From Notoacmeibacter ruber (GTDB lineage: Bacteria; Pseudomonadota; Alphaproteobacteria; Rhizobiales; Rhizobiaceae): a stretch of 64,000 nt of DNA. Positions 10,826 to 18,580 of this stretch are shown here, one piece after another (within the stretch, counting starts at the first letter, position 1; each line of letters opens with the position of its first letter). The position numbers and the translations under genes were made by a program. The notes under the pieces are model-generated. The model was not told the origin of the DNA. It saw nothing but the letters and a program-made list of their open reading frames with translations, and made no database searches. The stretch covers positions 1,474,501 to 1,538,500 of the forward strand of contig NZ_RCWN01000001.1 of NCBI RefSeq assembly GCF_003668555.1, in the 5' to 3' direction.

Positions 10826-11611
10826 ATGGACGAGACGGATGAACGAGACTTTCTTGACCGTTTCAACCAGACCAGCCGTCCGAATGCGCCCTCAAAGGCC
10901 GCTGCATCCGACAAGCCGAAGAGTTCGAGACCAAAAGACCGCAAGCACTTTCACGGTCACCGGGAGCGGCTGAGAGACCGTTTCGACAGCTATGGCGACG
11001 AGAATTTTCGCGACGACGAACTGCTTGAGCTGTTTCTCTTTCGCATCATTCCCCGCGCCGATACCAAGGTCATCGCCAAGGCGCTTCTGGAGCGCTTCGG
11101 TACTCTCTCCGCCGTGCTGGCGGCGCCCCGTCACCTCTTGTGCGAAGTTCAGAACGTCGGCGACGCCGTCGCTCAGGAGCTCGCCATCACGGCCGCCCTG
11201 CACCGTCGCTGCCTGAAACGCAATATCCAGGGCCGGAAGGTCATCTCGTCATGGTCGTCGCTCATGGATTATTGCCGCACGGCCATGCAGCATGAACCGA
11301 GGGAGCAGTTCCGAATCCTCTTCCTTGACAAGAAAAATGCGCTGATCGCCGACGAGGTCCAGGGCGTTGGCACCGTCGACCATACACCGGTTTATCCCCG
11401 CGAAGTGATCAGACGCGCTCTGGAGCTTTCGGCGACGGCGCTGATTCTCGTTCACAATCATCCGTCCGGAGACCCGTCGCCCTCGCGGGCAGACATTTCG
11501 ATGACGAAGACCATTATCGACGTCGCTGCGCCGCTCGGTATCGCAATCCACGATCATGTCATCATAGCGCGGTCTGGCGAAGCCAGCCTGAAGGCCCAAG
11601 GATACATCTGA
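10826..11611 (+). CDS. radC: RadC family JAMM/MPN protein
   Basis: 261 aa from the ATG at 10826, with GGAGGG just upstream. The N-terminal part (about 40-130) contains the helix-hairpin-helix-like UPF0758 segment ([33 protein letters not shown]). The C-terminal MPN domain carries the metal motif [14 protein letters not shown] at 210-223, matching the JAMM signature H-x-H-x7-S-x2-D. The family's cellular function is unsettled; the name comes from an E. coli mutation later assigned to another gene. The first ~35 residues are basic and poorly conserved. Probably co-transcribed with map. Confidence 0.93.
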   Translation: MDETDERDFLDRFNQTSRPNAPSKAAASDKPKSSRPKDRKHFHGHRERLRDRFDSYGDENFRDDELLELFLFRIIPRADTKVIAKALLERFGTLSAVLAAPRHLLCEVQNVGDAVAQELAITAALHRRCLKRNIQGRKVISSWSSLMDYCRTAMQHEPREQFRILFLDKKNALIADEVQGVGTVDHTPVYPREVIRRALELSATALILVHNHPSGDPSPSRADISMTKTIIDVAAPLGIAIHDHVIIARSGEASLKAQGYI

Positions 11612-11660
11612 GGCTCCTGCCGCCGAAAGTCACCTCCCAGAAACATGGGCCGGAAAGATA

Positions 11661-11688
11661 AAGGCCGCGGTCCAGGGACCGCGGCCTT
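11661..11688. terminator. bidirectional intrinsic terminator between radC and tig
   Basis: A near-perfect hairpin: GGCCGCGGTCC at 11663-11673, loop AG, GGACCGCGGCC at 11676-11686, extended by AA/TT. It lies 49 bp after the radC stop and 28 bp after the tig stop. Read leftward it is followed by TTTATCTTT, a reasonable U-rich tail for tig; read rightward the tail is poorer (TTCAAAA). Confidence 0.8.
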
Positions 11689-11716
11689 CAAAACGCTTAC
11701 TGAAAAATCAACGGTA

Positions 11717-13108
11717 TCAGGCTTCGCTGGTCGCCTCGGCCTCCGCAGAAGCCGTTCCCGTGCCGAATTCATCGTCATCTTCAGCCATCAGCTCTTCACG
11801 GCTGACGGTCTTGTCGCTCACCTCGACCTGTTCCATCAGGTGGTCGATGACCTTCTCTTCGAAGATCGGGGCGCGAAGCGCATTCACCGCATCGGGTGTA
11901 TTGCGATAGAATTCCATCACCTGCTGCTCCTGACCGGGATAACGGCGAAGCTGTTCACCGAGAGCCCGCTGCAGTTCTTCATCGGTGACGGTGATGCCTT
12001 CCTTCTCGCCAATAGCCGAGAGCACCAGGCCAAGGCGAACCCGGCGGGCGGCAAGCTTGTTATAATCCGCGCGCGCTTCTTCCTCGCTCGTACCTTCGTC
12101 CTCGAAGCTCTTGCCGTTGCGCTCCAGGTCTGCTGACACCTGGTTCCAGATATTGTTGAACTCGGCCTCGGTCAGCTTCTCGGGCGTCTCGAACTGATAG
12201 CGCTCATCCAGAGCATCGAGCAGCGAACGCTTCACCTTCTGCCGGGTCATCTGGCCGTACTGGCCCTGGATCTGGTCGCGAACGATCTCGCGAAGCTTGT
12301 CCATGCTCTCCAGACCGAGCTTCTTGGCCAGTTCGTCGTCGATTTCCTGATCCTGTGGAGCAGCGACTTCGTGCACTGTCACATCGAATGTGGCTTCCTT
12401 ACCCGCAAGGTGTTCGGCGCCATATTCCTCGGGGAACGTCACGGTGATCGTCTTCTCGTCACCCTTTTTCAGACCGACGAGCTGTTCCTCGAAACCCGGA
12501 ATGAACTGGCCGGATCCGAGAACAAGATTGGCGCCCTCGGCCTTCCCGCCGTCGAACGGCTCGCCATCGACCTTGCCGAGATAATCCAGTGTCACGCGAT
12601 CGCCGTCTTCCGCAGCGCCGTCCTTGGTCTCATAGGTCCGTGCGGACTGGGCAATCTGCTTGACCTGGTCCTCGACTTCCTCGTCGGCGACCTCGACCAC
12701 CGGCCGCTCGATCTTGATGTCGGAGACATCCTGTAATTCGAACTTCGGGACGATTTCGTATTTCAGATCGAATTCGAAGTCCTGCTCGCCGGCAAGAATC
12801 TTTTCGGCCTCGTCCTGATCCTCGGTCATCACGACCTCGGGCTGCATCGCCGCCTTCTCGTCGCGCTCGGAAATCACGTTGCGCGTGGAGTTGGAAACGA
12901 TGTCGTTCACGATCTCGGCCATGAAGGACTTGCCGTACATGCGGCGCAGGTGAGACGTCGGCACCTTGCCGGGCCGGAAGCCCTTGAGCCGCACCTTATC
13001 CTTGGAATCGTTGATCCGCTCCATCAGACGCGATTCCATGTCCGCGGCCGGAACGACGACCTTGATTTCGCGCTTCAGGCCTTCGTTGAGCGTTTCGGTT
13101 ACCTGCAT
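11717..13108 (-). CDS. tig: trigger factor (ribosome-associated chaperone/prolyl isomerase)
   Basis: 463 aa from the ATG at 13108; an upstream ATG at 13129 would add seven unconserved residues. Trigger factor binds ribosomal protein L23 and shields nascent chains. The ribosome-binding loop GFRPGKVP is at 43-50 in the N-terminal domain. The FKBP-type domain spans about 168-248 ([40 protein letters not shown]). The C-terminal substrate-binding domain runs to about 440. It ends in an acidic tail (EDDDEFGTG... EAEATSEA). It is convergent with radC and shares a terminator with it. Confidence 0.97.
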   Translation of the reverse strand: MQVTETLNEGLKREIKVVVPAADMESRLMERINDSKDKVRLKGFRPGKVPTSHLRRMYGKSFMAEIVNDIVSNSTRNVISERDEKAAMQPEVVMTEDQDEAEKILAGEQDFEFDLKYEIVPKFELQDVSDIKIERPVVEVADEEVEDQVKQIAQSARTYETKDGAAEDGDRVTLDYLGKVDGEPFDGGKAEGANLVLGSGQFIPGFEEQLVGLKKGDEKTITVTFPEEYGAEHLAGKEATFDVTVHEVAAPQDQEIDDELAKKLGLESMDKLREIVRDQIQGQYGQMTRQKVKRSLLDALDERYQFETPEKLTEAEFNNIWNQVSADLERNGKSFEDEGTSEEEARADYNKLAARRVRLGLVLSAIGEKEGITVTDEELQRALGEQLRRYPGQEQQVMEFYRNTPDAVNALRAPIFEEKVIDHLMEQVEVSDKTVSREELMAEDDDEFGTGTASAEAEATSEA

Positions 13109-13202
13109 GTTCACTCTCTTTTGTCGCATGTGGGAGATGAACCGGCTTCCTCAGTTCGCCGGATGCACCTCCTGCAAAATTCGGTCGTTGCGAGACTGGA
13201 CC

Positions 13203-13284
<82 letters not shown>

Positions 13285-13585
13285 CCATGCCGATGGGAAT
13301 CCACCCGCAAAAGCGCGGCTCTCTTATCACGGGCTTTCGCCGCTTCAAAGGGAAAATCGGCGCCGTTTCGCAGGAATTCCATCGAATGTGCCGGCAGGTC
13401 CCCGACCGAAATCGCTGACGGGGCAGTAAAGAAACCGTTAAACGAAAACGCCTCCAGCCTTGCGCTGTTTGCACCGCACCATTGCAAAGCTATCACTTCT
13501 CTTGTGGGTCCAAAAATAGCAAATGCATATCCAGCAGGCAGCAATCAGATGCCTTCTTGTGCAGACGCATTACGAGGAAAACGAA
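13285..13585. other. 301-bp gap upstream of the DUF1127 gene
   Basis: No convincing open reading frame on either strand. It contains a possible heat-shock-type promoter at 13459-13484 (listed separately) and the leader of the DUF1127 gene. Short runs of open frame here are shadows of the tRNA-Leu/tig boundary and lack ribosome sites. Confidence 0.6.
13459..13484 (+). promoter_or_regulatory. possible RpoH (heat-shock sigma) promoter
   Basis: CTTGCG at 13459-13464 and CCATTG at 13479-13484 are separated by 14 bases. This resembles the alphaproteobacterial RpoH pattern (CTTG, then CCAT at about this spacing). Transcription would begin near 13491, about 95 bases before the DUF1127 start. RpoH control of DUF1127-CcsR loci is known in Rhodobacter. 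The match is partial. Confidence 0.4.
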
Positions 13586-13726
13586 ATGAGCATTTTCGCA
13601 AACTACCGCCGCTGGCGCATGTATCGCAACACGGTCAACGAACTGTCCCATCTGAGCGACGAACAGCTGCGCGACATCGGCGTTTACCGCGGTTCTATCG
13701 AGAAAGTGGCACGGCGCAGCCTTTGA
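13586..13726 (+). CDS. DUF1127 small protein
   Basis: 46 aa, beginning MSIFANYRRWRMYRN. The ATG at 13586 has GAGG upstream at eight bases. The protein has the DUF1127 pattern: a basic aromatic N-terminus followed by ELSHLSDEQLRDIGVYRGSIE, a short helix-turn-helix-like arginine-rich unit. Small DUF1127 proteins bind RNA and affect small-RNA and RNA turnover in several alphaproteobacteria; CcaF1 of Rhodobacter sphaeroides is the clearest case. There, too, the gene is followed by CCUCCUCC-loop RNAs, as here (13909-14079). A transcript with the downstream hairpins, matured by RNase processing, is the natural inference. Confidence 0.88.
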   Translation: MSIFANYRRWRMYRNTVNELSHLSDEQLRDIGVYRGSIEKVARRSL

Positions 13727-13768
13727 TGCTGAGCCAGATCTACGGACGACACAAATTGAAAACTGTTT

Positions 13769-13796
13769 AGGGCCGCTCCGCAATTGGGATGGCCCT
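13769..13796 (+). terminator. hairpin after the DUF1127 gene (terminator or attenuator)
   Basis: AGGGCC at 13769-13774 pairs with GGCCCT at 13791-13796 and is followed by TCTG. The stem is short, the 16-base loop is long and the U-run is poor. Read-through into the downstream RNA region is therefore likely. Confidence 0.4.
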
Positions 13797-13871
13797 TCTG
13801 CTATTCGCTCGCGGAAGGCCAGCGAGGGCAGATATCCCCCTCATGCAATGCTGCTATGCAACATAAATGGT

Positions 13872-13893
13872 AGCGACACCGACCGCGGTCGCT
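13872..13893 (+). repeat. hairpin just upstream of the CCUCCUCC hairpin series
   Basis: AGCGAC at 13872-13877 pairs with GTCGCT at 13888-13893; inside it GACCGCGGTC is a perfect 10-base palindrome (13881-13890). It is followed by TTAAATGTTTT. It could be a processing site, a weak terminator for the DUF1127 message, or the 5' structure of the small RNA. Confidence 0.4.
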
Positions 13894-13908
13894 TAAATGT
13901 TTTCTCGA

Positions 13909-14079
13909 CCGGGGCGGAAAACTCCTCCTCCTAATACCGCGCCGGACCATATTCGCCGAAGCCAACTCCTCCTCCCATGGCTTCGACGGAAGGCGAGAGC
14001 CGGTCATCCTCCTCCCAGACCGGTTCGAACGCAAAAGGCGCCCGTCGGATCCTCCTCCCCCGACGGGCGTTTTGCGTTT
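13909..14079 (+). ncRNA. four-hairpin CCUCCUCC-loop small RNA region (cuckoo/CcsR type)
   Basis: Four consecutive hairpins each place an anti-Shine-Dalgarno-like CCTCCTCC in the loop. Hairpin 1 is 13909-13945 (CCGGGGCGG/CCGCGCCGG, one mismatch, motif at 13922-13931). Hairpin 2 is 13957-13985 (CGAAGCCA/TGGCTTCG, motif 13966-13976). Hairpin 3 is 13998-14025 (core CCGGTC/GACCGG, motif 14008-14016). Hairpin 4 is 14039-14069 (CGCCCGTCGG/CCGACGGGCG, motif 14051-14059), followed by TTTTGCGTTT, so it doubles as a terminator. The motifs recur every 42-44 bases while the stems differ in sequence and stay paired, which shows selection for structure. Position after a DUF1127 gene matches the CcsR RNAs of Rhodobacter sphaeroides and the cuckoo RNA family. 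Confidence 0.85.
14031..14079 (+). terminator. intrinsic terminator formed by the fourth CCUCCUCC hairpin
   Basis: GCAAAA at 14031-14036 and TTTTGC at 14070-14075 extend the perfect 10-bp stem 14039-14048/14060-14069 across a GG bulge, and a U-rich run follows. This is the strongest terminator in the locus and would end the DUF1127/small-RNA transcript before trmFO. Confidence 0.75.
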
Positions 14080-14157
14080 CGGGGGCACTGCCGAAACCTT
14101 GTTGTGTCTGAAGAGACAAGCCCCTATTGCCGGCGAAGCAGCTACGGGAGATGTATC

Positions 14158-15585
14158 ATGACGGATCAACCCATTCATGTTGTCGGCGGCGGACTTGCGG
14201 GCTCCGAGGCGGCCTGGCAGATCGCGCGTTGTGGTATTCCCGTGATATTGCACGAGATGCGAGGCGTGCGCGGTACTCCCGCCCATCATACCGACGGCCT
14301 GGCCGAACTGGTCTGCTCGAACTCTTTCCGCTCGGACGACGCGTCCGCGAATGCCGTGGGCGTCATTCATGCGGAAATGCGCCTGGCGGGATCACTGATC
14401 ATGCAATGCGCCGATTCCAATCAGGTGCCGGCGGGCTCGGCTCTGGCTGTCGATCGAGTCGGGTTTTCCGACGCGGTCACGGCTGCGATCGACAACGAGC
14501 CACTGATTACGGTGACGCGGGAAGAAGTGACCGGTCTCCCGCCCTCTGAATGGGACCAGACGATCATCGCCACCGGCCCTCTCACCGCGCCCTCATTGGC
14601 CGAAGCAATTGCCAAGGTAACAGGTTCAGATGCTCTGGCCTTCTTCGACGCGATTGCCCCGATTGTGCACTTCGATTCGATCGACCTCGACACGGCCTGG
14701 TTCCAGAGCCGTTATGACAAGGTCGGGCCTGGCGGCACTGGAAAGGATTACCTCAACTGCCCAATGGATGAGGCGCAATACGGCGCCTTCATCGATGCTC
14801 TGCTTGCCGGCGACAAGACGGAATTCAGGGAGTGGGAAGGCACGCCCTACTTCGATGGCTGCCTGCCGATCGAGGTGATGGCGGAACGTGGTCGTGAAAC
14901 CCTGCGCCACGGTCCCATGAAGCCGATGGGCCTGACGAATGCGCACCATCCCGACAAAAAGCCTTATGCGGTGGTTCAGCTTCGGCAGGATAATGCGCTC
15001 GGCACGCTCTACAACATGGTCGGTTTTCAGACGAAGCTGAAATATGGCGCTCAGGCTGAGATCTTCCGAATGATCCCGGGCTTGCAGAATGCGGAGTTTG
15101 CCCGGCTCGGCGGCATACATCGCAACACCTATCTCGATTCGCCGCGGCTTCTCGATTCGTCTCTTTCGCTCCTGGCCCGTCGCGGGCTTCGCTTCGCCGG
15201 CCAGATCACCGGTTGCGAGGGTTACGTCGAATCGGCTGCCATCGGCCTTTTGGCAGGACGTTTCGCAGCCGAGGAGCGCGCCGGTGGCGTCCCCGACATT
15301 CCGCCCGCGACCACGGCGTTCGGCGCGCTTCTTAATCACATTACGGGCGGCCACCTCTCAACCGATGACGAGCCCGGTAAGCGTTCGTTTCAGCCCATGA
15401 ATATCAATTTCGGGCTTTTCCCACCTTTGGCGCCGGGGACCAAGCTCAAGCCCGACGATTGGGAAGGCCGTTTCCGGGGCAAAGACAAGGCTCTGGCAAA
15501 GAAGCACGCCCTTTCCGCGAGGGCCTTGGGCGATTGCAAAGCATGGCTGGGCGGAAACGATGGAGCAGCGCAGGCGGCAGAATAG
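14158..15585 (+). CDS. trmFO: methylenetetrahydrofolate-tRNA-(uracil-5-)-methyltransferase TrmFO
   Basis: 475 aa from the ATG at 14158, with GGGAG eight bases upstream; the frame is open leftward through the small-RNA region, but that part is not protein-like. TrmFO makes 5-methyluridine at position 54 of tRNA using methylene-THF and FAD. The FAD-binding motif [11 protein letters not shown] is at 10-20. [11 protein letters not shown] at 51-61 holds C53, the position of the catalytic cysteine in Bacillus TrmFO. A C-terminal [17 protein letters not shown] closes the flavin site. It ends two bases from the stop of the convergent DUF4153 gene. Confidence 0.96.
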   Translation: MTDQPIHVVGGGLAGSEAAWQIARCGIPVILHEMRGVRGTPAHHTDGLAELVCSNSFRSDDASANAVGVIHAEMRLAGSLIMQCADSNQVPAGSALAVDRVGFSDAVTAAIDNEPLITVTREEVTGLPPSEWDQTIIATGPLTAPSLAEAIAKVTGSDALAFFDAIAPIVHFDSIDLDTAWFQSRYDKVGPGGTGKDYLNCPMDEAQYGAFIDALLAGDKTEFREWEGTPYFDGCLPIEVMAERGRETLRHGPMKPMGLTNAHHPDKKPYAVVQLRQDNALGTLYNMVGFQTKLKYGAQAEIFRMIPGLQNAEFARLGGIHRNTYLDSPRLLDSSLSLLARRGLRFAGQITGCEGYVESAAIGLLAGRFAAEERAGGVPDIPPATTAFGALLNHITGGHLSTDDEPGKRSFQPMNINFGLFPPLAPGTKLKPDDWEGRFRGKDKALAKKHALSARALGDCKAWLGGNDGAAQAAE

Positions 15586-15587
15586 TT

Positions 15588-17321
15588 TCAGCGACGAAAG
15601 GCAATCCAGTCTTGCCGCCTGAAGAGAAGACTGCCGTCCAGGCGGCCCAACTGCTCGTCCTTGTCTGCCTCCGGTTCCGGCCATACCCAGCGCTGCACGA
15701 GAAAGCGGACTTTCCGTGCTCCTGAGGAGAGTTCCAGACTACGCGGCAACGGCTCTCCCGGCGCCAAAGATCGCGTCTCTGCCTGCAGGTCGAACGTGGC
15801 GCTTTCAGCCCCCACCGTCATGACGATTGTGTTGTTCTGCAAACGCGCTGTTATCGCGGGAGCATTGTCGTCGACCGCTACCTGAAAGGCAGAGCGCTGC
15901 TCTTGGTCCGAAAGAAATACATTACGGATCATCACATCGTATCCGGTCAGATCGATCACCTGCCGATCCAGATCGTGCATACCGCTACTCAGATTGCTAG
16001 GCGTGCGGTCAGGGTCGAGACCGAAATGCCGCGCATACGCCGTCAAATTGTTTCTATCGTCTACCGTCTTTAGAGGTTCATCGACGGTACGATCGAGAAC
16101 CCCGGCCTGGTTAAGATAGGCTAGAGCACCCATTGCCTGGAGTTCCGCCTCGGCCTCTCCGTCGCGAAAATCGGCAATTTCCCTCTCAAAACGGGCCAGT
16201 TGACTCTCGATGGAGATCGACCGTGCGCTCCACGGGCCGACGCAGGAAAGCAAAAGAGCGCCACCGCCAAGGCAGAGAAGAAGGCGGTAATCGTTTCTCA
16301 GCCATTTCGAGACCTGCATGACAGCCCAGACGAGAACAACAAGACCGCCAAGGCCGAGAAGATATCGCTCTTCCGTCACACCGTAGATGCCGACGCGTTC
16401 GTAAAGTGAGACGAACAGCAGGCCAACCGGTACAATGATAAGAGCCGGCCAATATCGCATCATGAACCGGCTCGTTGCCGGGCGTCCGGTACGTTCATGC
16501 CCGGATGTTATGATCAGCGTGCCAAACAGTGTTAAAAGGTAACCGAGAACCATCCAGCCGATCTGGCCTCTCGGAAGGCTTGCGCTGATTGCAATCTTTG
16601 CCGCGTACGCATGAAGGACAAGTGTGTAGATAATCAGCAGCGGAAATGCGCCGAAATCGAACAGCGCCAGCGCAGCGCGGTCGAGCAGAATACGCCCGCC
16701 GAGATTGATTTCGCCTCGCTCCGGGATACGACCAAGGGCGAAAAGCGGCGCCACGAATAGGCCAGTCCAGATCCACGTCTGTGCAAAAACACGATCGGGT
16801 ACCGGCAGTCCGAAAAGATAGCGCAGACTGGCAAGCGTCCCGGACAAACCACCAGCGAAAATCGCCAGCGTGAGTAGACCGAGAGCAGCAGCGAAACCAA
16901 GCCCGCCGAGAACGACTGGCAAGTCATCGCGCTTCGCGTTTGATGCCGCCGCAGGCACAAGCAACACCAGCGCGCCCACGATGGACGGTAACGCGTAATC
17001 GTCGTCGAGTTGAAAAGCAGCGATCAGCCCCAGCACGACGGCGACAACAACTTCGATCAACCGTATCCAACGATATGAATGTGCCTCACTTGCCAGCCTG
17101 ATAACGAGGCTCGAAAGGGCCGCGACAAGAAAGAATGCACCGAAGCGCTCAAATGTATTTTCATCCAGCACATCGGCCTGGGCGAGCGATGCTGAGAGAC
17201 TGAGACCGAAAAGGGCTGTGATGGTGACCGAGAAACGCGCAAACGCCCGCTTCACGCCCTCGGCGGCAAGACCGCGAAGATTTGTGATCGAACGAAGTTT
17301 TCGCTGAGGCCAGCCTGCCAT
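15588..17321 (-). CDS. DUF4153 multi-pass membrane protein
   Basis: 577 aa. About ten hydrophobic segments are visible between residues 30 and 360 (for example AFFLVAALSSLVIRLA, VVVAVVLGLIAAF, IVGALVLLVPAAA, MVLGYLLTLFGTLII, YLLGLGGLVVLVWAV). After these comes a soluble domain of about 210 residues starting near ARSISIESQLARFE. This layout and the motif FVAPLFALGRIPERGE match the DUF4153 family, whose function is unknown. It is tail-to-tail with trmFO (2 bp between stops) and its start is 16 bp after the stop of the phytoene-synthase-like gene, so it is probably the last member of the leftward yajC-secDF transcription unit. Confidence 0.8.
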   Translation of the reverse strand: MAGWPQRKLRSITNLRGLAAEGVKRAFARFSVTITALFGLSLSASLAQADVLDENTFERFGAFFLVAALSSLVIRLASEAHSYRWIRLIEVVVAVVLGLIAAFQLDDDYALPSIVGALVLLVPAAASNAKRDDLPVVLGGLGFAAALGLLTLAIFAGGLSGTLASLRYLFGLPVPDRVFAQTWIWTGLFVAPLFALGRIPERGEINLGGRILLDRAALALFDFGAFPLLIIYTLVLHAYAAKIAISASLPRGQIGWMVLGYLLTLFGTLIITSGHERTGRPATSRFMMRYWPALIIVPVGLLFVSLYERVGIYGVTEERYLLGLGGLVVLVWAVMQVSKWLRNDYRLLLCLGGGALLLSCVGPWSARSISIESQLARFEREIADFRDGEAEAELQAMGALAYLNQAGVLDRTVDEPLKTVDDRNNLTAYARHFGLDPDRTPSNLSSGMHDLDRQVIDLTGYDVMIRNVFLSDQEQRSAFQVAVDDNAPAITARLQNNTIVMTVGAESATFDLQAETRSLAPGEPLPRSLELSSGARKVRFLVQRWVWPEPEADKDEQLGRLDGSLLFRRQDWIAFRR

Positions 17322-17337
17322 GACCGATGTTTTCTTT

Positions 17338-18171
17338 TCAGTTCCGGATGCGACGTTGCAATAGCGCCAAATGATAGCGAAAGGGCGACAAGTGAAGCGG
17401 CGTGCGAGCGACCTCTGCGCTCATTCTATCTGCCTGTCGCAAGAGAAGCCTCGCACCCGCCAACGGCAGATAGACCTGACGAGCCTCTTGCTTGAACTGC
17501 TCTATGGCCCGGTTGGCCTTGTCCAGATGCTCCTCGCCAAGCGCGACCATGGCGCCAACCACACGACCAAGAAACGCATTGTCCTCAGCCTTCAGCCAAT
17601 CTTCGGCGGTTCCGCCAGCGCTCTGCAGCAGATCATCGGGTATCCGAATCTTGCCCGCCCCCCGGTCCATCGCGGCGCTGCTTAATATCTGGCCGATTCC
17701 CCACGCACAGCCTGCATGGCCGGAAGCATCGGCAGACAGGGTGAGAGCTTGACGATCTACGATCTGAAGCAACAGTTGAAACAGCGCGCTACGGGTCTGG
17801 CCACAATAGGCCTCGAGCTCGGTACGGGTTTCAAAACGGTCCGAGTAGAGATCGGAAATGCGGCCGTCCAGCATCATCCCGAACCCGCTCATCGGCAGCT
17901 CGTATTGTGCGACCACATCCATGAGCTGTGAAGCCAAAGGGTGGCTTCGCCCCTCCCCCTGACGTTCGCCCGACAGCACTTCACGCCACCATTGAAGCCG
18001 GATCTCCCCGGCCATGGGCTCCTTTATCAGGCCCGGAATACGTGCCAGTTCGAGGTCGAACAGATGCAGTGTCGCCAGCGCTGCCCGATGATCCTCGGCG
18101 ATGTAGAGGAGCGACGCATATCGCGTCCGGTCGGCGTCACGAAGAGCAGAAAGCGGGTCGAACTCCGCCAT
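17338..18171 (-). CDS. squalene/phytoene synthase-family protein, NDUFAF6-like
   Basis: 277 aa with the squalene/phytoene synthase fold pattern throughout, but the prenyl-transferring aspartates are degenerate. Where true enzymes have D-x3-D in the first motif, this protein has DLELARIPGLIKEPMAGEIR. Where they have Q-x2-N-x2-R-D, it has GCAWGIGQILSSAAMDRG. The segment ending KIRIPDDLL is conserved with NDUFAF6, the mitochondrial complex I assembly factor of this fold. No carotenoid or hopanoid genes are nearby. It follows the Mth938/NDUFAF3-like gene by 4 bp and secDF beyond that. A role in respiratory complex I assembly is inferred; an enzymatic role in isoprenoids is less likely. Confidence 0.8.
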   Translation of the reverse strand: MAEFDPLSALRDADRTRYASLLYIAEDHRAALATLHLFDLELARIPGLIKEPMAGEIRLQWWREVLSGERQGEGRSHPLASQLMDVVAQYELPMSGFGMMLDGRISDLYSDRFETRTELEAYCGQTRSALFQLLLQIVDRQALTLSADASGHAGCAWGIGQILSSAAMDRGAGKIRIPDDLLQSAGGTAEDWLKAEDNAFLGRVVGAMVALGEEHLDKANRAIEQFKQEARQVYLPLAGARLLLRQADRMSAEVARTPLHLSPFRYHLALLQRRIRN

Positions 18172-18175
18172 CGCC

Positions 18176-18574
18176 TCAGTCCACCGCGATCAGCATGGCG
18201 GCGACGGCGCGTTCCTCGGCGAGAAGAACATTATAGGTTCGGACGGCCGCGCCGGTACTCATCGGATCGGAGGAAATGCCTGCCTCTCGCAAAGCCGTGC
18301 GCAATTCCGCAGGTAAAGGCCGAAGGTCCTTTCCCATCCCGACGAGAAGAATCTCGATCTGATCCGCTTCCGCCAGGACACGATCGATATCCGCGGATGA
18401 AAGCTTCCCCTCCTCCTCCGGCTCCCAGCCGTGAATACCGGACGGAAGAAGAAGCAGGGAGCCGCGATGGCTCATATCGGCAAAGCGAAAGCCGCCATTG
18501 CCGTAAGCGTCGATCGGCGCCCGCCCGGGGAAATGGGCAGGACGCAGAACAATGGGGCCTCCGCCTTCACTCAT
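18176..18574 (-). CDS. Mth938-like domain protein (DUF498), NDUFAF3 homologue
   Basis: 132 aa, a single Mth938/DUF498 domain. Visible elements are IDAYGNGGFRFADMSHRGSLLLLP near the N-terminus, then IEILLVGMGKDLRPLPAELR and the end of the domain GAAVRTYNVLLAEERAVAAMLI. Human NDUFAF3 belongs to this family and helps assemble complex I. The gene starts 6 bp after secDF stops and ends 4 bp before the NDUFAF6-like gene starts, so translation is probably coupled. The bacterial protein's function is not established; the guilt-by-association case is that two complex I assembly homologues sit next to the membrane-protein export factor SecDF. Confidence 0.85.
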   Translation of the reverse strand: MSEGGGPIVLRPAHFPGRAPIDAYGNGGFRFADMSHRGSLLLLPSGIHGWEPEEEGKLSSADIDRVLAEADQIEILLVGMGKDLRPLPAELRTALREAGISSDPMSTGAAVRTYNVLLAEERAVAAMLIAVD

Positions 18575-18580
18575 CTGCGA

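Noticed and set aside
13909..14079. Four regularly spaced CTCCTCC copies considered as a CRISPR-like array or simple-sequence repeat
   Set aside because: Only the 8-11 base motif repeats; the flanking arms differ but pair within each unit. This fits RNA hairpins, not direct repeats with spacers, and there are no cas genes.
13931..14119. Leftward open frame of about 62 codons across the small-RNA region
   Set aside because: It runs over the hairpins with no ribosome site and no protein-like composition; the sequence is explained by RNA structure.
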